Assembly (NCBI RefSeq): GCF_020421205.1
Contig: NZ_JAIZZH010000006.1
Location: forward strand, 1 to 64,000
Direction of reading: 5' to 3'
Origin: Hymenobacter pini
GTDB taxonomy: Bacteria > Bacteroidota > Bacteroidia > Cytophagales > Hymenobacteraceae
Length of the DNA: 64,000 nucleotides
Below are positions 1-8,295 of this stretch, piece after piece. The notes below the pieces were generated by a model. The model was not told the origin of the DNA and ran no database searches. It saw only the letters and a list, made by a program, of their open reading frames with translations. The number at the start of each line of letters is the position of its first letter. The stretch's first letter is position 1. The position numbers and the translations under genes are program-made.

Positions 1-141
1 CAACTGGACCTGAACAAAGAAATCATTGCCAACCTGAGCGAAGAGCAGCTGCAGGAAATTGAAGGTGGCGCCGCTGCCGGCGACTTCACCTCTTGCTGGT
101 CCACCTCGTGCAATGGCCAGGTATCGGTTGAGGCAGAATAG
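1..141 (+). CDS. Class I lanthipeptide precursor 1 (5' end outside window)
   Basis: The window opens inside this gene; 46 residues remain before the TAG at 139-141. The visible leader reads LDLNKEIIANL then SEEQLQEIEGG, a textbook double-glycine export leader preceded by the LxLxKE-type box that class I LanB enzymes of Bacteroidota recognise. After EGG comes AAAGDFTSCWSTSCNG and an acidic tail. The core has two Cys and several Ser/Thr just before them, as expected for lanthionine rings. It is nearly identical in the leader to the next gene, and both lie upstream of a LanB dehydratase and a C39-peptidase exporter, so it is probably dehydrated by the former and cut after GG by the latter. The ring pattern is not predictable from sequence. 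Confidence 0.85.
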   Translation, partial: QLDLNKEIIANLSEEQLQEIEGGAAAGDFTSCWSTSCNGQVSVEAE

Positions 142-155
142 TTTTCTGGTTTTCA

Positions 156-192
156 TTTCAGGAAAACGTGCCCGTGGCGCGTTTTCCTGAAA
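156..192 (+). terminator. Hairpin between the two precursor genes
   Basis: A 13-bp perfect stem (156-168 with 180-192, arm TTTCAGGAAAACG) with an 11-nt loop sits 14 nt after the stop of precursor 1. There is no U-run after it. It is therefore either a weak terminator or an mRNA 3'-end stabiliser that uncouples precursor 1 from precursor 2, as is common in RiPP operons. Which of these it does is inference. Confidence 0.5.
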
Positions 193-248
193 CCCACCAG
201 CCTATCATTTCCTCCTTTCCAATTTTCAACTTTTAATTTCTTACCACT

Positions 249-416
249 ATGAAAAAGGTACAATTCAACGAGCAGCTGAATCTCGACAAAGAAATCATTG
301 CCAACCTGAGTGACGAGCAGCTGCAGGAAATTGAAGGTGGCGCTGCTGCCGGTGGCATGACCTCGTGCTGGTCGACGACCTGCAATGGTAATGTAGCCAA
401 CGAAATTGACGAATAA
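249..416 (+). CDS. Class I lanthipeptide precursor 2
   Basis: A 55-residue peptide too short for standard ORF calling. It begins MKKVQFNEQLNLDKEIIANL and continues SDEQLQEIEGG. Residues 1-31 form the leader, with an FN..LNLDKE box for LanB binding and an LS-xx-EQL-xx-I-x-GG double-glycine site for the C39 exporter. The core AAAGGMTSCWSTTCNG is followed by VANEIDE. It has two Cys (40, 45) and Thr/Ser at 38, 39, 42, 43 and 44. Compared with precursor 1, the leader and the TSCWST.CNG block are conserved while the extreme C-terminus differs. That suggests a duplicated pair, possibly a two-component product. It precedes lanB1 by 254 bp. Confidence 0.9.
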   Translation: MKKVQFNEQLNLDKEIIANLSDEQLQEIEGGAAAGGMTSCWSTTCNGNVANEIDE

Positions 417-670
417 GCCCGTCGTACTCAGCCGATATTCTATTCTGTCAGCGTTAGGCATTTAGTTGACTATTTGTTAGGCCAGGAGCTACCTGGCAAC
501 TACCCGCAGTCCGGCGTCGCCCGGCCGATTGAGCGCCAACCCCACTTTCCGGTTCAGCCCACCTTCAACCTGAATTTTCAGGCTGCCGGATGCTCAGTGC
601 CTTCATCTTCCCGGCGCGACGCCCGCCACAGCGCCTCATCAGAGTTCCTCACCGTCTGACCGTCTGAATC

Positions 671-3600
671 ATGCATAGCGCCACAACGCCTTTTGATTTT
701 TACCTGCTGCGCCTGCCGCTTCTGCCCATTAGTGAGCTGCTGCGACTCCACGCTTCCTGGCAGCAATCAGAAGACATTGCTGGCGCTATGCATGCGCTGT
801 ATCAGGCCCCCGACCTGCAGGAAGCCATTTACCTGGTAAGCCCCGAGCTATACCAGGAGATGCGCAAATGGCTGGCCCGCCCCGCCGACAGCCAGCAGCC
901 CGATGATAAGCGCCTACTGCTCACCCTCTACAAATACCTGCTGCGCATGAGCAGCCGCTGCACGCCCTACGGCCTGTTTGCCGGCTTCAGCACCGGCCGC
1001 GTGGCTAGCCAGCCCACGCACTTGCAGCTGGCGCCGCCGGCAAGCCGCCACTACAAGCATGCCCGCCTGGATATGAACTATATCACGGAGCTCAGCAAGC
1101 AGGTAGTAGCGGATGCCGAGCTGCGCACCCGGTTATCCTTCTTCGTTAATACCAGCCTCTACAAAACCCGCGACGCGTACCGCTACTACGAGTACCGCAT
1201 CCGCAACAAGCAACGCTATTATTACCTCGTGGCCGTGAAGGCTTCCCGCTACCTGGAGCTGATACTGGCCGCTGCCGCCACCGGGGCCACCTACGCGCAC
1301 CTGCTGCAGGTGCTCACGCAGGCCGGCGCCGCCCCGGATAGTGCCCAACGCTATCTGAACCAGCTCATTGACGGGCAGATCCTGCTCTCGGAGCTGGAGC
1401 CCACAGTAACGGGTCCGGAATTCTTTAACGTACTGGTAGAGAAAGTACAGGCCATTGGCCCGCAGCATCCTAGCCTGCAGCAACTGCAGCAAATTCAGGC
1501 GCTGCTGCAAGGCCCCACCATTGGCACGGGTACCTACCAAGCCGTGGAGCAGATTATCCGCCAGGCTTTCCCTTCTGCTACCAGCAAAGACTTGATTCAG
1601 ACCGATCTGCGCCTGAACATGAGCGCCAACACCCTGAACAAGGAGGCGGTAACGGAGCTGAGTCAGAACCTGAACGCGCTGACGCACCTGTTCAAAGCGG
1701 CCCTGCCCCCCGATTTGCAGACGTTCATCAAGAACTTCTACGAGCGGTACGAGGAACAGGAAATTCCGCTGCTGGAAGCCCTTGACAGTGAAGCCGGCCT
1801 GGGGTATGGCAAAGCCACCGGCGCGCGCGTGAACCACACCCCGCTGGTAGACGATGTGCGCACACCGGGCAAGCCCGGCATCCGCAAAATCAACTGGTCG
1901 GAGTACCGGCAGCTGATTGTGGGCAAGTTCCTGGAGAGTCAGGCCCGGCAGCTCACCACCATCACGCTTACTGATGACGACCTGGCTCCGCTGGCCGCTG
2001 ATAACCCGGTGCAACTGCCCTCTACGCTTTTCGCCATCGGTAGCCTGGTGGCCGCTTCGGCCGAGGCCCTGGATGCCGGCGAGTTCAAATTCAACCTGAT
2101 GTCGTACAGTGGGCCGGGGGCTATGTCGTTGCTGGCTCGCTTTGCCCACGCCGAGCCGGCCCTGGCCGAGAAGCTGGCCGCCTGCGCGGAGCACGAGCAG
2201 GCTACCTACGGCGAGGCCCTGCTGGCCGAAATTGTCCACCTCCCCAATGCTCACACCGGTAACGTTATTCAGCGCAGCAAGCTGCGGGAATACGAAATTC
2301 CGTTCCTGGGTAACGCTTCCGTGCCACTGGATAAACAGCTACCCGCTTCCGACCTGCTGGTGTCGGTGCGCAACGGTAAGGTAGTGCTCCGCTCGAAGCG
2401 CCTGAACAAGCAGGTGCTGCCCCGCCTCACCACGGCCCACAACTACAACCACGGCCTGTCTATCTATAAGTTTCTCTGCGACTTGCAGGCCCAGCAAAAC
2501 CCCTTTACAGTGGTGTGGGACTGGGACTTTCTGCGGCAACAGGCCTACCTGCCGCGCGTGGAGTACAAGCACGTTATTCTGAGCCGGGCCCGCTGGCATT
2601 TGCCGGCCACTGCCCATCCGGTGGTAGCCGCCGTGCGCACGCCGGAGCAGCTCCGGGCTTTCCGGGAGCAGTACCACCTACCGGAGCAAGTAGTGCTGGC
2701 CGATTTCGACAATGAGTTGCTGCTGGATTTTGCCTGCCCGCTGGCTATTGAAATTCTGGCTCAGCAGCTGAAAAAAGGCCCGGTTATCCTGCTCGAGTTT
2801 GTGCACCGCCCCGATACCACCCTGGTAGGTGGCGAAGGACTGGCCAGCTACGTGAACGAAGTTATTGTTCCGTTTGCGCATACCGCGCCGGCACCGGCTC
2901 CCAAGCGCCTGCCCACGCGGCCCGCCACTACCGTGCAGCGCACCTTTGCGCTAGGGAGCGAATGGACGTACCTGAAAGTGTATTGCGGGGCCAAATGGGC
3001 CGACCGAATCCTGACGGAACACCTGCTGCCCTGCATCCAGGAGTTGGAGGCGCAGCACGGCCTGCGGCGGTGGTTTTTCATCCGCTACAACGACCCCAAA
3101 CCTCACCTGCGCCTGCGCCTGCAGCACGATGCCGAGCCTGGCCAACTGGCCGCCATCATTGCCCGCCTCCACCAGGCCCTGGCCCCGCTGCAGCAGGAGC
3201 GCGTGGTGCAAAGCATCCAATACGACACCTACCACCGCGAGTTGGAACGCTACGGTACGGCTACCATCGGCTTCAGCGAAACCTTTTTCCACTACGACAG
3301 CAAGGCGGTGGCGGGCTTCCTGAACCTGATTGAGGGCGACGAAGGAGAGCATTTCCGCTGGCTGTTTGCCGTGCGCGGCGTGGATCAGCTGCTGTCGGAT
3401 TTCAACCTGAGCCTGCCGGATAAGCTAGCCCTCACCGAGCACATCTACCAAGCGTTCTTCCAGGAGTTCAACGGCAACGCCCAGCTGAAGCACCAACTCA
3501 ACGACAAGTACCGGGAGGTAAGCCGCACGCTCACCAGCTTCCTGGACCCGGCCAACGACACGCCCTATATCCAGGAGGCTGTGGACCTGTTCAACAACCG

Positions 3601-3853
3601 CTCAGTAGCTCTCCGCGCCGCTTACGATGAGCTGCAGAGTACCTGGGCTACGCACTACCCCGGCCGCAACGTAGCTGCCAGCATCAGCGAGCTGCTACCC
3701 AGCTACCTGCACATGTTCCTGAACCGCATCTTCATTGCCGATCAGCGCCTGCACGAGCTGGTGGTGTACCACTACCTCACTAAGTATTATGCCTCGGCCC
3801 TGGCCCGCACCAAGCAGCGCCAACCGGTAGCGCAACCCGCCTCAACCCTGTAG
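671..3853 (+). CDS. LanB-type lantibiotic dehydratase 1 (full length)
   Basis: A 1060-residue class I lanthipeptide dehydratase, the full NisB-like length. The N-terminal glutamylation domain (about 1-740) uses Glu-tRNA to glutamylate Ser/Thr of the precursor; its signature RMSSRCTPYGLFAG lies at 92-105. The C-terminal elimination domain (about 755-1050, thiopeptide-type) starts near RTFALGSEW. It keeps the E-x-E-R-Y-G block at 857-862 and the HMFLNR histidine at 1014, so both half-reactions look intact. It is cytoplasmic. The gene heads a run of closely spaced + strand genes (7 nt to the next) and follows two precursor genes, its likely substrates. The start at 671 keeps the usual short N-terminus (FDFYLLRLP). 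Sure of family; substrate pairing is inferred from position. Confidence 0.93.
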   Translation: MHSATTPFDFYLLRLPLLPISELLRLHASWQQSEDIAGAMHALYQAPDLQEAIYLVSPELYQEMRKWLARPADSQQPDDKRLLLTLYKYLLRMSSRCTPYGLFAGFSTGRVASQPTHLQLAPPASRHYKHARLDMNYITELSKQVVADAELRTRLSFFVNTSLYKTRDAYRYYEYRIRNKQRYYYLVAVKASRYLELILAAAATGATYAHLLQVLTQAGAAPDSAQRYLNQLIDGQILLSELEPTVTGPEFFNVLVEKVQAIGPQHPSLQQLQQIQALLQGPTIGTGTYQAVEQIIRQAFPSATSKDLIQTDLRLNMSANTLNKEAVTELSQNLNALTHLFKAALPPDLQTFIKNFYERYEEQEIPLLEALDSEAGLGYGKATGARVNHTPLVDDVRTPGKPGIRKINWSEYRQLIVGKFLESQARQLTTITLTDDDLAPLAADNPVQLPSTLFAIGSLVAASAEALDAGEFKFNLMSYSGPGAMSLLARFAHAEPALAEKLAACAEHEQATYGEALLAEIVHLPNAHTGNVIQRSKLREYEIPFLGNASVPLDKQLPASDLLVSVRNGKVVLRSKRLNKQVLPRLTTAHNYNHGLSIYKFLCDLQAQQNPFTVVWDWDFLRQQAYLPRVEYKHVILSRARWHLPATAHPVVAAVRTPEQLRAFREQYHLPEQVVLADFDNELLLDFACPLAIEILAQQLKKGPVILLEFVHRPDTTLVGGEGLASYVNEVIVPFAHTAPAPAPKRLPTRPATTVQRTFALGSEWTYLKVYCGAKWADRILTEHLLPCIQELEAQHGLRRWFFIRYNDPKPHLRLRLQHDAEPGQLAAIIARLHQALAPLQQERVVQSIQYDTYHRELERYGTATIGFSETFFHYDSKAVAGFLNLIEGDEGEHFRWLFAVRGVDQLLSDFNLSLPDKLALTEHIYQAFFQEFNGNAQLKHQLNDKYREVSRTLTSFLDPANDTPYIQEAVDLFNNRSVALRAAYDELQSTWATHYPGRNVAASISELLPSYLHMFLNRIFIADQRLHELVVYHYLTKYYASALARTKQRQPVAQPASTL

Positions 3854-3860
3854 CTCAGCC

Positions 3861-4538
3861 ATGGAAAACCGCCCTTTGTACTCTGCTGAAATCACCGAAA
3901 TAATTGGTACGCCGCCCAGTTGGAACATTCGGGTGGGAGGTGGCGTGCTGCTGCTGGTGCTGGCCCTGCTGCTGACTGGGGCCAGTGTGATAGGCGTGCC
4001 GCAGCACAACAGTACGCCGGTTTCTATCCGGAGCACTGCCCAGCCGCACTACCTGGTACAGCCCGCCGGTACCCTGCAGCTGCTGGTAGAAGCCGGGCAG
4101 GCAATACAGCCCGGCCAAGCCCTGGCCCGCGTGGCTACCGATACGGTACGCGCCCCCTTCGCCGGCACGCTGCAACTACTGCACTTGGCGGGTACTCCGG
4201 TTAGCCCCGGCGATACGCTAGGCATGCTGGTCCCGCTGCACAACGCCTATCAGTTTAGCGGCCGCCTGGATATTGGTCAGGTAGCCGAGCTCCGCCGCAA
4301 CAATGCTTTCCCGATTCAGGTGCTGCTGGACAGCCGTACCGAAACCAGCCTGCACTTGCAGGGCCGTCTGGGCTACGTGAACCCCGTGGTGCGTAACGGC
4401 CAGGTTTCCTACACCGGCCAGCTCGACAGCGCCTCCAATACGGCCTTGGCCCAGCACGTGGCTACCATTAACAACCTTACGGGCACCCTGCACCTGAGCA
4501 GCCGCCGCACCCCCATCCTAACCCGACTTTTCAACTAA
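3861..4538 (+). CDS. Short HlyD/biotinyl-lipoyl-like secretion adaptor
   Basis: A 225-residue inner-membrane protein with one N-terminal transmembrane segment (about 25-45, GGGVLLLVLALLLTGAS) and a periplasmic part. The latter carries a lipoyl/HlyD-like beta barrel repeat (VRAPFAGTLQLL at about 95-106, VSPGDTLGML just after). Membrane-fusion proteins normally run 350-480 residues because of a long coiled-coil hairpin, which is missing here. The protein probably pairs with the C39-peptidase ABC exporter encoded three genes downstream rather than reaching a TolC channel. It lies 7 nt after lanB1 in the same operon. Family assignment is by motif pattern only. Confidence 0.7.
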   Translation: MENRPLYSAEITEIIGTPPSWNIRVGGGVLLLVLALLLTGASVIGVPQHNSTPVSIRSTAQPHYLVQPAGTLQLLVEAGQAIQPGQALARVATDTVRAPFAGTLQLLHLAGTPVSPGDTLGMLVPLHNAYQFSGRLDIGQVAELRRNNAFPIQVLLDSRTETSLHLQGRLGYVNPVVRNGQVSYTGQLDSASNTALAQHVATINNLTGTLHLSSRRTPILTRLFN

Positions 4539-4613
4539 CTGCTCCTCTTCCCATGCCCTGCCGCAACCATCTCCAGCAAACTCCAAACCTCCAGTTCTAC
4601 TATCCCAGCTGCC

Positions 4614-7046
4614 ATGAAACACTCTTCCTCCTCTAATCTTCGGCTCGTTGTAGCCATCCTGGGCCTGCTCCTGGCCTGGCACTCCCCGGCCCTGGCCCAG
4701 ACGACCGTAACCGGTCGTGCCCTCGACCAGGATAAAAAAGAAGCCCTGAGCTTTGCTACCGTGGTGCTGAAAGCACCCGGCGCAGAAGGCAAAGTAGTGC
4801 AGTCGACGCTGGCGGATGATGCGGGCGCGTTTTCGATGAAAGCCCCCGCCGGCAGCTACCAGTTGAACGTGCTGATGGTGGGCTACACGACCCTAGTGAA
4901 GGAAGTACAGGTGGCACCCGGTACGCCCACCCTGGACCTGGGTACCCTGGGACTGAGCACGGCCGCTCATAACCTGGGTGAAGTTGTAGTAACGGCCCGC
5001 CGCCCGGTAATTGAGCAGAAGCTGGACCGGGTGACGATGAACGTAGGCGAGAGTGTGCTGGCTGCCGGCAATGATGGCTACAGCCTGCTGGCCATGGCCC
5101 CCTCAGTACAGCTTATTGATGGTCGCCTCTCCTTTCGGGGCAAAAGCAACGTGCTGATTTTGCTGAACGGCAAGCGCCTGCCCGGCGCTAACCTGGAGAG
5201 CGTGCTGGCTAGCATCCCCGGCGACCAGATTGAGCGGATTGAGCTCATCAGCAACCCCTCCGCCAAGTACGATGCTGATGCCTCGGGCGGAGTAATTGAA
5301 ATCTACACCAAGCGCAGCAAAGAACTGGGCTGGACGGCCAACGTGGGCACCAACGTAAGCCAGGGCTACCGCACTGCCGGCGGCCTCAACGGTGGGCTGC
5401 GCGTGAGCACTGCCAAAATTGACTTTACGGCTACGCTGGGCTATACCCGCCGCGGCAATCTGGAGCGGGGCTACCAAAACCGCACATTGTACCAGGGCCT
5501 GACGCCCGTGGGCCGCTTTGCCCAGGATGTAAACCTGGACGACGAAACCATTCAGAACCGCAACGTGAGCGGTAGCCTCAACTACCACTTCAACAAGCGC
5601 AACACGGTGGGCGTGGATGTCAGCCAGGTGCTGTCCCGCCTCGATGGCTCGGGCCGCGTGAAGGCCGTCATCGACCAGCCCCAGGGCACCACCTTCTCCA
5701 ACAGTTTCAACAACATGCGGCTACGGGTTGATTTTGCCAACTACAACCTGTTCTACCGCCGCGTACTGGACAGCCTAGGCTCCAGTGTGCTGGTATCGGG
5801 CAACTACGCCAACTACATCAGCAGCCAGCAGCAGACCTTCGACCAAGAGTTGCTGACGCCCCAGGCCACGGAGCCGACCAAAGCGTACTTCCGCAACTCG
5901 GCCCCGGCCAACTACGACATCTACACCGCCGCCGCCGACTATACCAAGGTGTTCTCGCCGACGCTGCGCCTGGAAGCCGGCGCCAAGCTGACCCGCACCG
6001 GCAACAGCAGCCGCCAAGTAGTGGAAACCATGAACGACGGAACCTGGTACGAGCAGCCCGCCGGCCCCCTCTCCCGCCTGGGCTACCAGGAGCGCATTGC
6101 GGCCGGCTACGTGAGCGTGAACCGGACCAGCGGTAAGCTCGGCCTGCAAATGGGCCTGCGCGCCGAGCAGACGCACTACCGGGTAATCGGGGGTATCGAC
6201 TCCAGCTACTTCAGCCTGTTCCCGAACCTGCGCGCCGACTATAAGGTGTCGGATCAGTACTCTACGGCCCTGGCCTACGCCAAGAATATCAACCGGCCCT
6301 CCTACGCCAGCCTGATTCCGTACGAGCTGTTCTTGGACAACTACACCTCCCAGAAGGGCAATGCCTACCTGCGGCCGGAGTATGTGCACACCTTCTCCTG
6401 GAATCACCTCTACAAAGGTTTCGGCCTGCAGCTGGCCTACACCCAAACGACTAATGCCATGTCGACGGTGTACCTCTATGACCCGGCTACGCTGCGCCTG
6501 ATCATGACCCAGCGCAACTTCCGCCAGCGTCACCAGAGCAGCGCCACCTTCACGGCCCCCCTCACGCCGGCCAAGTGGTGGACGATGAACAACAACGTGA
6601 GCCTGCTGTACCAGGAGCTGACCTACCCAACGCTGCTCAACGAAACCAGCCGCTTCGACACCAAGAGCAAGTTTTACTACACGGCTTCCTCGGACAACAC
6701 CTTCACGCTGGGCAAGGGCTGGACGGCCCAGCTCTACGCGGCCTACAACTCGCCCTCCTTCACCGGTCTGCTCGATTACAGCGCCTACTCTTACGTATCG
6801 ACGGGGATAAAAAAGACCTTCTGGGATAAGAAAGCCTTCCTGAAGCTGGACGTAGCCGACTTGTTCTACCAAGCCAACATCCGGGTATCCTCCAACGTGG
6901 CCCCGGCCGTGACGGATGGCATCCTGCGCAACGACACCCGCCGCGTCCGCCTGGCCTTCAGCTACAAGCTGGGCAAAACGGACCTGAAGAGCAAGCGGGT
7001 TCAATCCAACGGCAACGCAGCCGAGCTGAACCGCCTGGGCATGTAA
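4614..7046 (+). CDS. Outer-membrane beta-barrel / TonB-receptor-like protein of the lanthipeptide operon
   Basis: An 810-residue outer-membrane protein. Signal peptide 1-29 (ending SPALAQ), a carboxypeptidase-regulatory-like beta-sandwich at about 30-115, a TonB plug-like domain at about 125-235 (RRPVIEQKLDRVTMNV, LNGKRLPG, RIELISNPSAKYDADASGG), then a large barrel of the OMP_b-brl_3 type ending in a tail after FSYKLGK. It sits between the HlyD-like gene and LanC1 (14 nt to the latter). In Gram-negative Bacteroidota the peptide must cross a second membrane, so this barrel may be the outer-membrane exit or a self-uptake/immunity receptor. Neither role is shown by sequence. No TonB box was confidently identified. 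Confidence 0.85.
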   Translation: MKHSSSSNLRLVVAILGLLLAWHSPALAQTTVTGRALDQDKKEALSFATVVLKAPGAEGKVVQSTLADDAGAFSMKAPAGSYQLNVLMVGYTTLVKEVQVAPGTPTLDLGTLGLSTAAHNLGEVVVTARRPVIEQKLDRVTMNVGESVLAAGNDGYSLLAMAPSVQLIDGRLSFRGKSNVLILLNGKRLPGANLESVLASIPGDQIERIELISNPSAKYDADASGGVIEIYTKRSKELGWTANVGTNVSQGYRTAGGLNGGLRVSTAKIDFTATLGYTRRGNLERGYQNRTLYQGLTPVGRFAQDVNLDDETIQNRNVSGSLNYHFNKRNTVGVDVSQVLSRLDGSGRVKAVIDQPQGTTFSNSFNNMRLRVDFANYNLFYRRVLDSLGSSVLVSGNYANYISSQQQTFDQELLTPQATEPTKAYFRNSAPANYDIYTAAADYTKVFSPTLRLEAGAKLTRTGNSSRQVVETMNDGTWYEQPAGPLSRLGYQERIAAGYVSVNRTSGKLGLQMGLRAEQTHYRVIGGIDSSYFSLFPNLRADYKVSDQYSTALAYAKNINRPSYASLIPYELFLDNYTSQKGNAYLRPEYVHTFSWNHLYKGFGLQLAYTQTTNAMSTVYLYDPATLRLIMTQRNFRQRHQSSATFTAPLTPAKWWTMNNNVSLLYQELTYPTLLNETSRFDTKSKFYYTASSDNTFTLGKGWTAQLYAAYNSPSFTGLLDYSAYSYVSTGIKKTFWDKKAFLKLDVADLFYQANIRVSSNVAPAVTDGILRNDTRRVRLAFSYKLGKTDLKSKRVQSNGNAAELNRLGM

Positions 7047-7060
7047 GGCCCGCACCCGCT

Positions 7061-8269
7061 ATGCAAACCCAGACACTCACTGCAACTACCGTGGAGCTGG
7101 ACGTGCTACTGCACGCCATAGCCGCCCAGCTCCACGGGCCCCAGGCCGGGCAGCTCACTACCTTGGGCGTAGGCCTGGGGCTGGGAGGCTCCATCCTCTT
7201 CAACTGCCACTACGCCGCCTACACTGGCCAAACTGAGTACTACACCCTAGCCCAGGAGCAGCTGGAGCAGGTACTCGGGCAGCTTAACCCCGGCAGCTAC
7301 AAATCGGATTTTGGCACCAATTACTACCAGGAGCTGGCCGAGCTGGGCAACCTGATTTGCCACCTCATCCGCAACGGCCACCTGGAATGGGATGCTGAGC
7401 GCCTGCTCGGGCAGTTTGATACCATTCTGGACCAACGCCTGCGCTACCTGCTGGAGCAGAAAAACCTGGAGCGCATCAATGGTGCGGTGGGTATCGGTAC
7501 CTACTTCCTGCGGCGGGTGCAGCACTCCGAAAAGGCCCGGCAGACAATGGATATGATGCTGGAAGCCCTGCAGGACCAGCGCGAAGGCAACGAGGAAACG
7601 GGCTACTACTGGGTGTGCCGGCAAATTGTGGAGCCCCGCGTGTACACCGGCCTGGCCCACGGCAGCGCCCTGGTTATCAACTTTCTGACCTCACTTTATG
7701 AGGTTGGGTTTCGGCAGGCTGAGTGCGCCGTGCTGATGCATTACGCCATCAAGTTCCTGCTCAACACCCGCCTCGACCCGCAGCAGTACCTCTCGTCGTT
7801 TCCGCTGTGGCGGGGCAAGCAGGACCGCACCAACAACCTCTCCCTGCCCTACGGCGACCTGGGCACGGCCTACGCCATTCTGCGGGCCGCCGACGCGCTG
7901 GGCAACCTGGAGTACTGGGCCGAAGCCGCGGCCATTGCCCTGCGCACCACCCACCGCACCTCCCTCCCCGACACGTACCTGCACGACGCGTCCATCTTTT
8001 ACGGAGTATCGGGGGCGCACCTGGTGTACGCGGCTTTTTACCAGCGCACGGGCCTGGCCGAGTTCAACGCTGCCGCCCGCTACTGGCTGGAGCAGATTCC
8101 CGCCCGGGCCAACCAGCCCAACGAGTATCTGAATTTCAGCTCCTTCTTCTTCCAGCACCCTACGGCCCAGGTAGGGTTCAATTTGGGCCTCACGGGCATC
8201 GGCCTCACCTTGCTGCAGGCCCTGTCCGGGGGTACGTACGCCCTGGATGAGTTCATCTGGCTGGCATAA
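7061..8269 (+). CDS. LanC-like protein 1, zinc ligands missing
   Basis: A 402-residue LanC-family alpha/alpha-toroid protein. Seven-repeat signatures are visible: GVGLGLGGSI (36-45), GAVGIG (141-146), LAHGSAL (198-204), LPYGDLGTA (262-270), IFYGVSGAH (312-320) and GFNLGLTGIGL (372-382). True LanC cyclases need Cys of W-C-Y-G and Cys-His of C-H-G to bind zinc and activate the precursor thiol. Here these positions are Pro263 (LPYG) and Phe313-Tyr314 (FYG); only the general acid/base His200 of AHG remains. The fold is likely kept while zinc-dependent thioether synthesis is likely lost. It may act as a chaperone or scaffold for LanB. It is in the middle of the lanthipeptide operon, 26 nt before the exporter gene. 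Confidence 0.8.
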   Translation: MQTQTLTATTVELDVLLHAIAAQLHGPQAGQLTTLGVGLGLGGSILFNCHYAAYTGQTEYYTLAQEQLEQVLGQLNPGSYKSDFGTNYYQELAELGNLICHLIRNGHLEWDAERLLGQFDTILDQRLRYLLEQKNLERINGAVGIGTYFLRRVQHSEKARQTMDMMLEALQDQREGNEETGYYWVCRQIVEPRVYTGLAHGSALVINFLTSLYEVGFRQAECAVLMHYAIKFLLNTRLDPQQYLSSFPLWRGKQDRTNNLSLPYGDLGTAYAILRAADALGNLEYWAEAAAIALRTTHRTSLPDTYLHDASIFYGVSGAHLVYAAFYQRTGLAEFNAAARYWLEQIPARANQPNEYLNFSSFFFQHPTAQVGFNLGLTGIGLTLLQALSGGTYALDEFIWLA

Positions 8270-8295
8270 TCACCCTAGTAAATCCGGTATCGGCC

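Noticed and set aside
474-659. 61-codon + strand frame between precursor 2 and lanB1
   Set aside because: No leader box, no double glycine, biased composition, and no promoter or hairpin of its own; treated as upstream sequence of lanB1.
1133-2254. 373-codon minus-strand frame inside lanB1
   Set aside because: Antisense shadow of a GC-rich gene; the lanB1 frame has clear family motifs throughout.
5775-7055. 426-codon minus-strand frame inside the beta-barrel gene
   Set aside because: Low-complexity Val/Gly/Gln-rich antisense frame with no recognisable domain; the + strand barrel is real.
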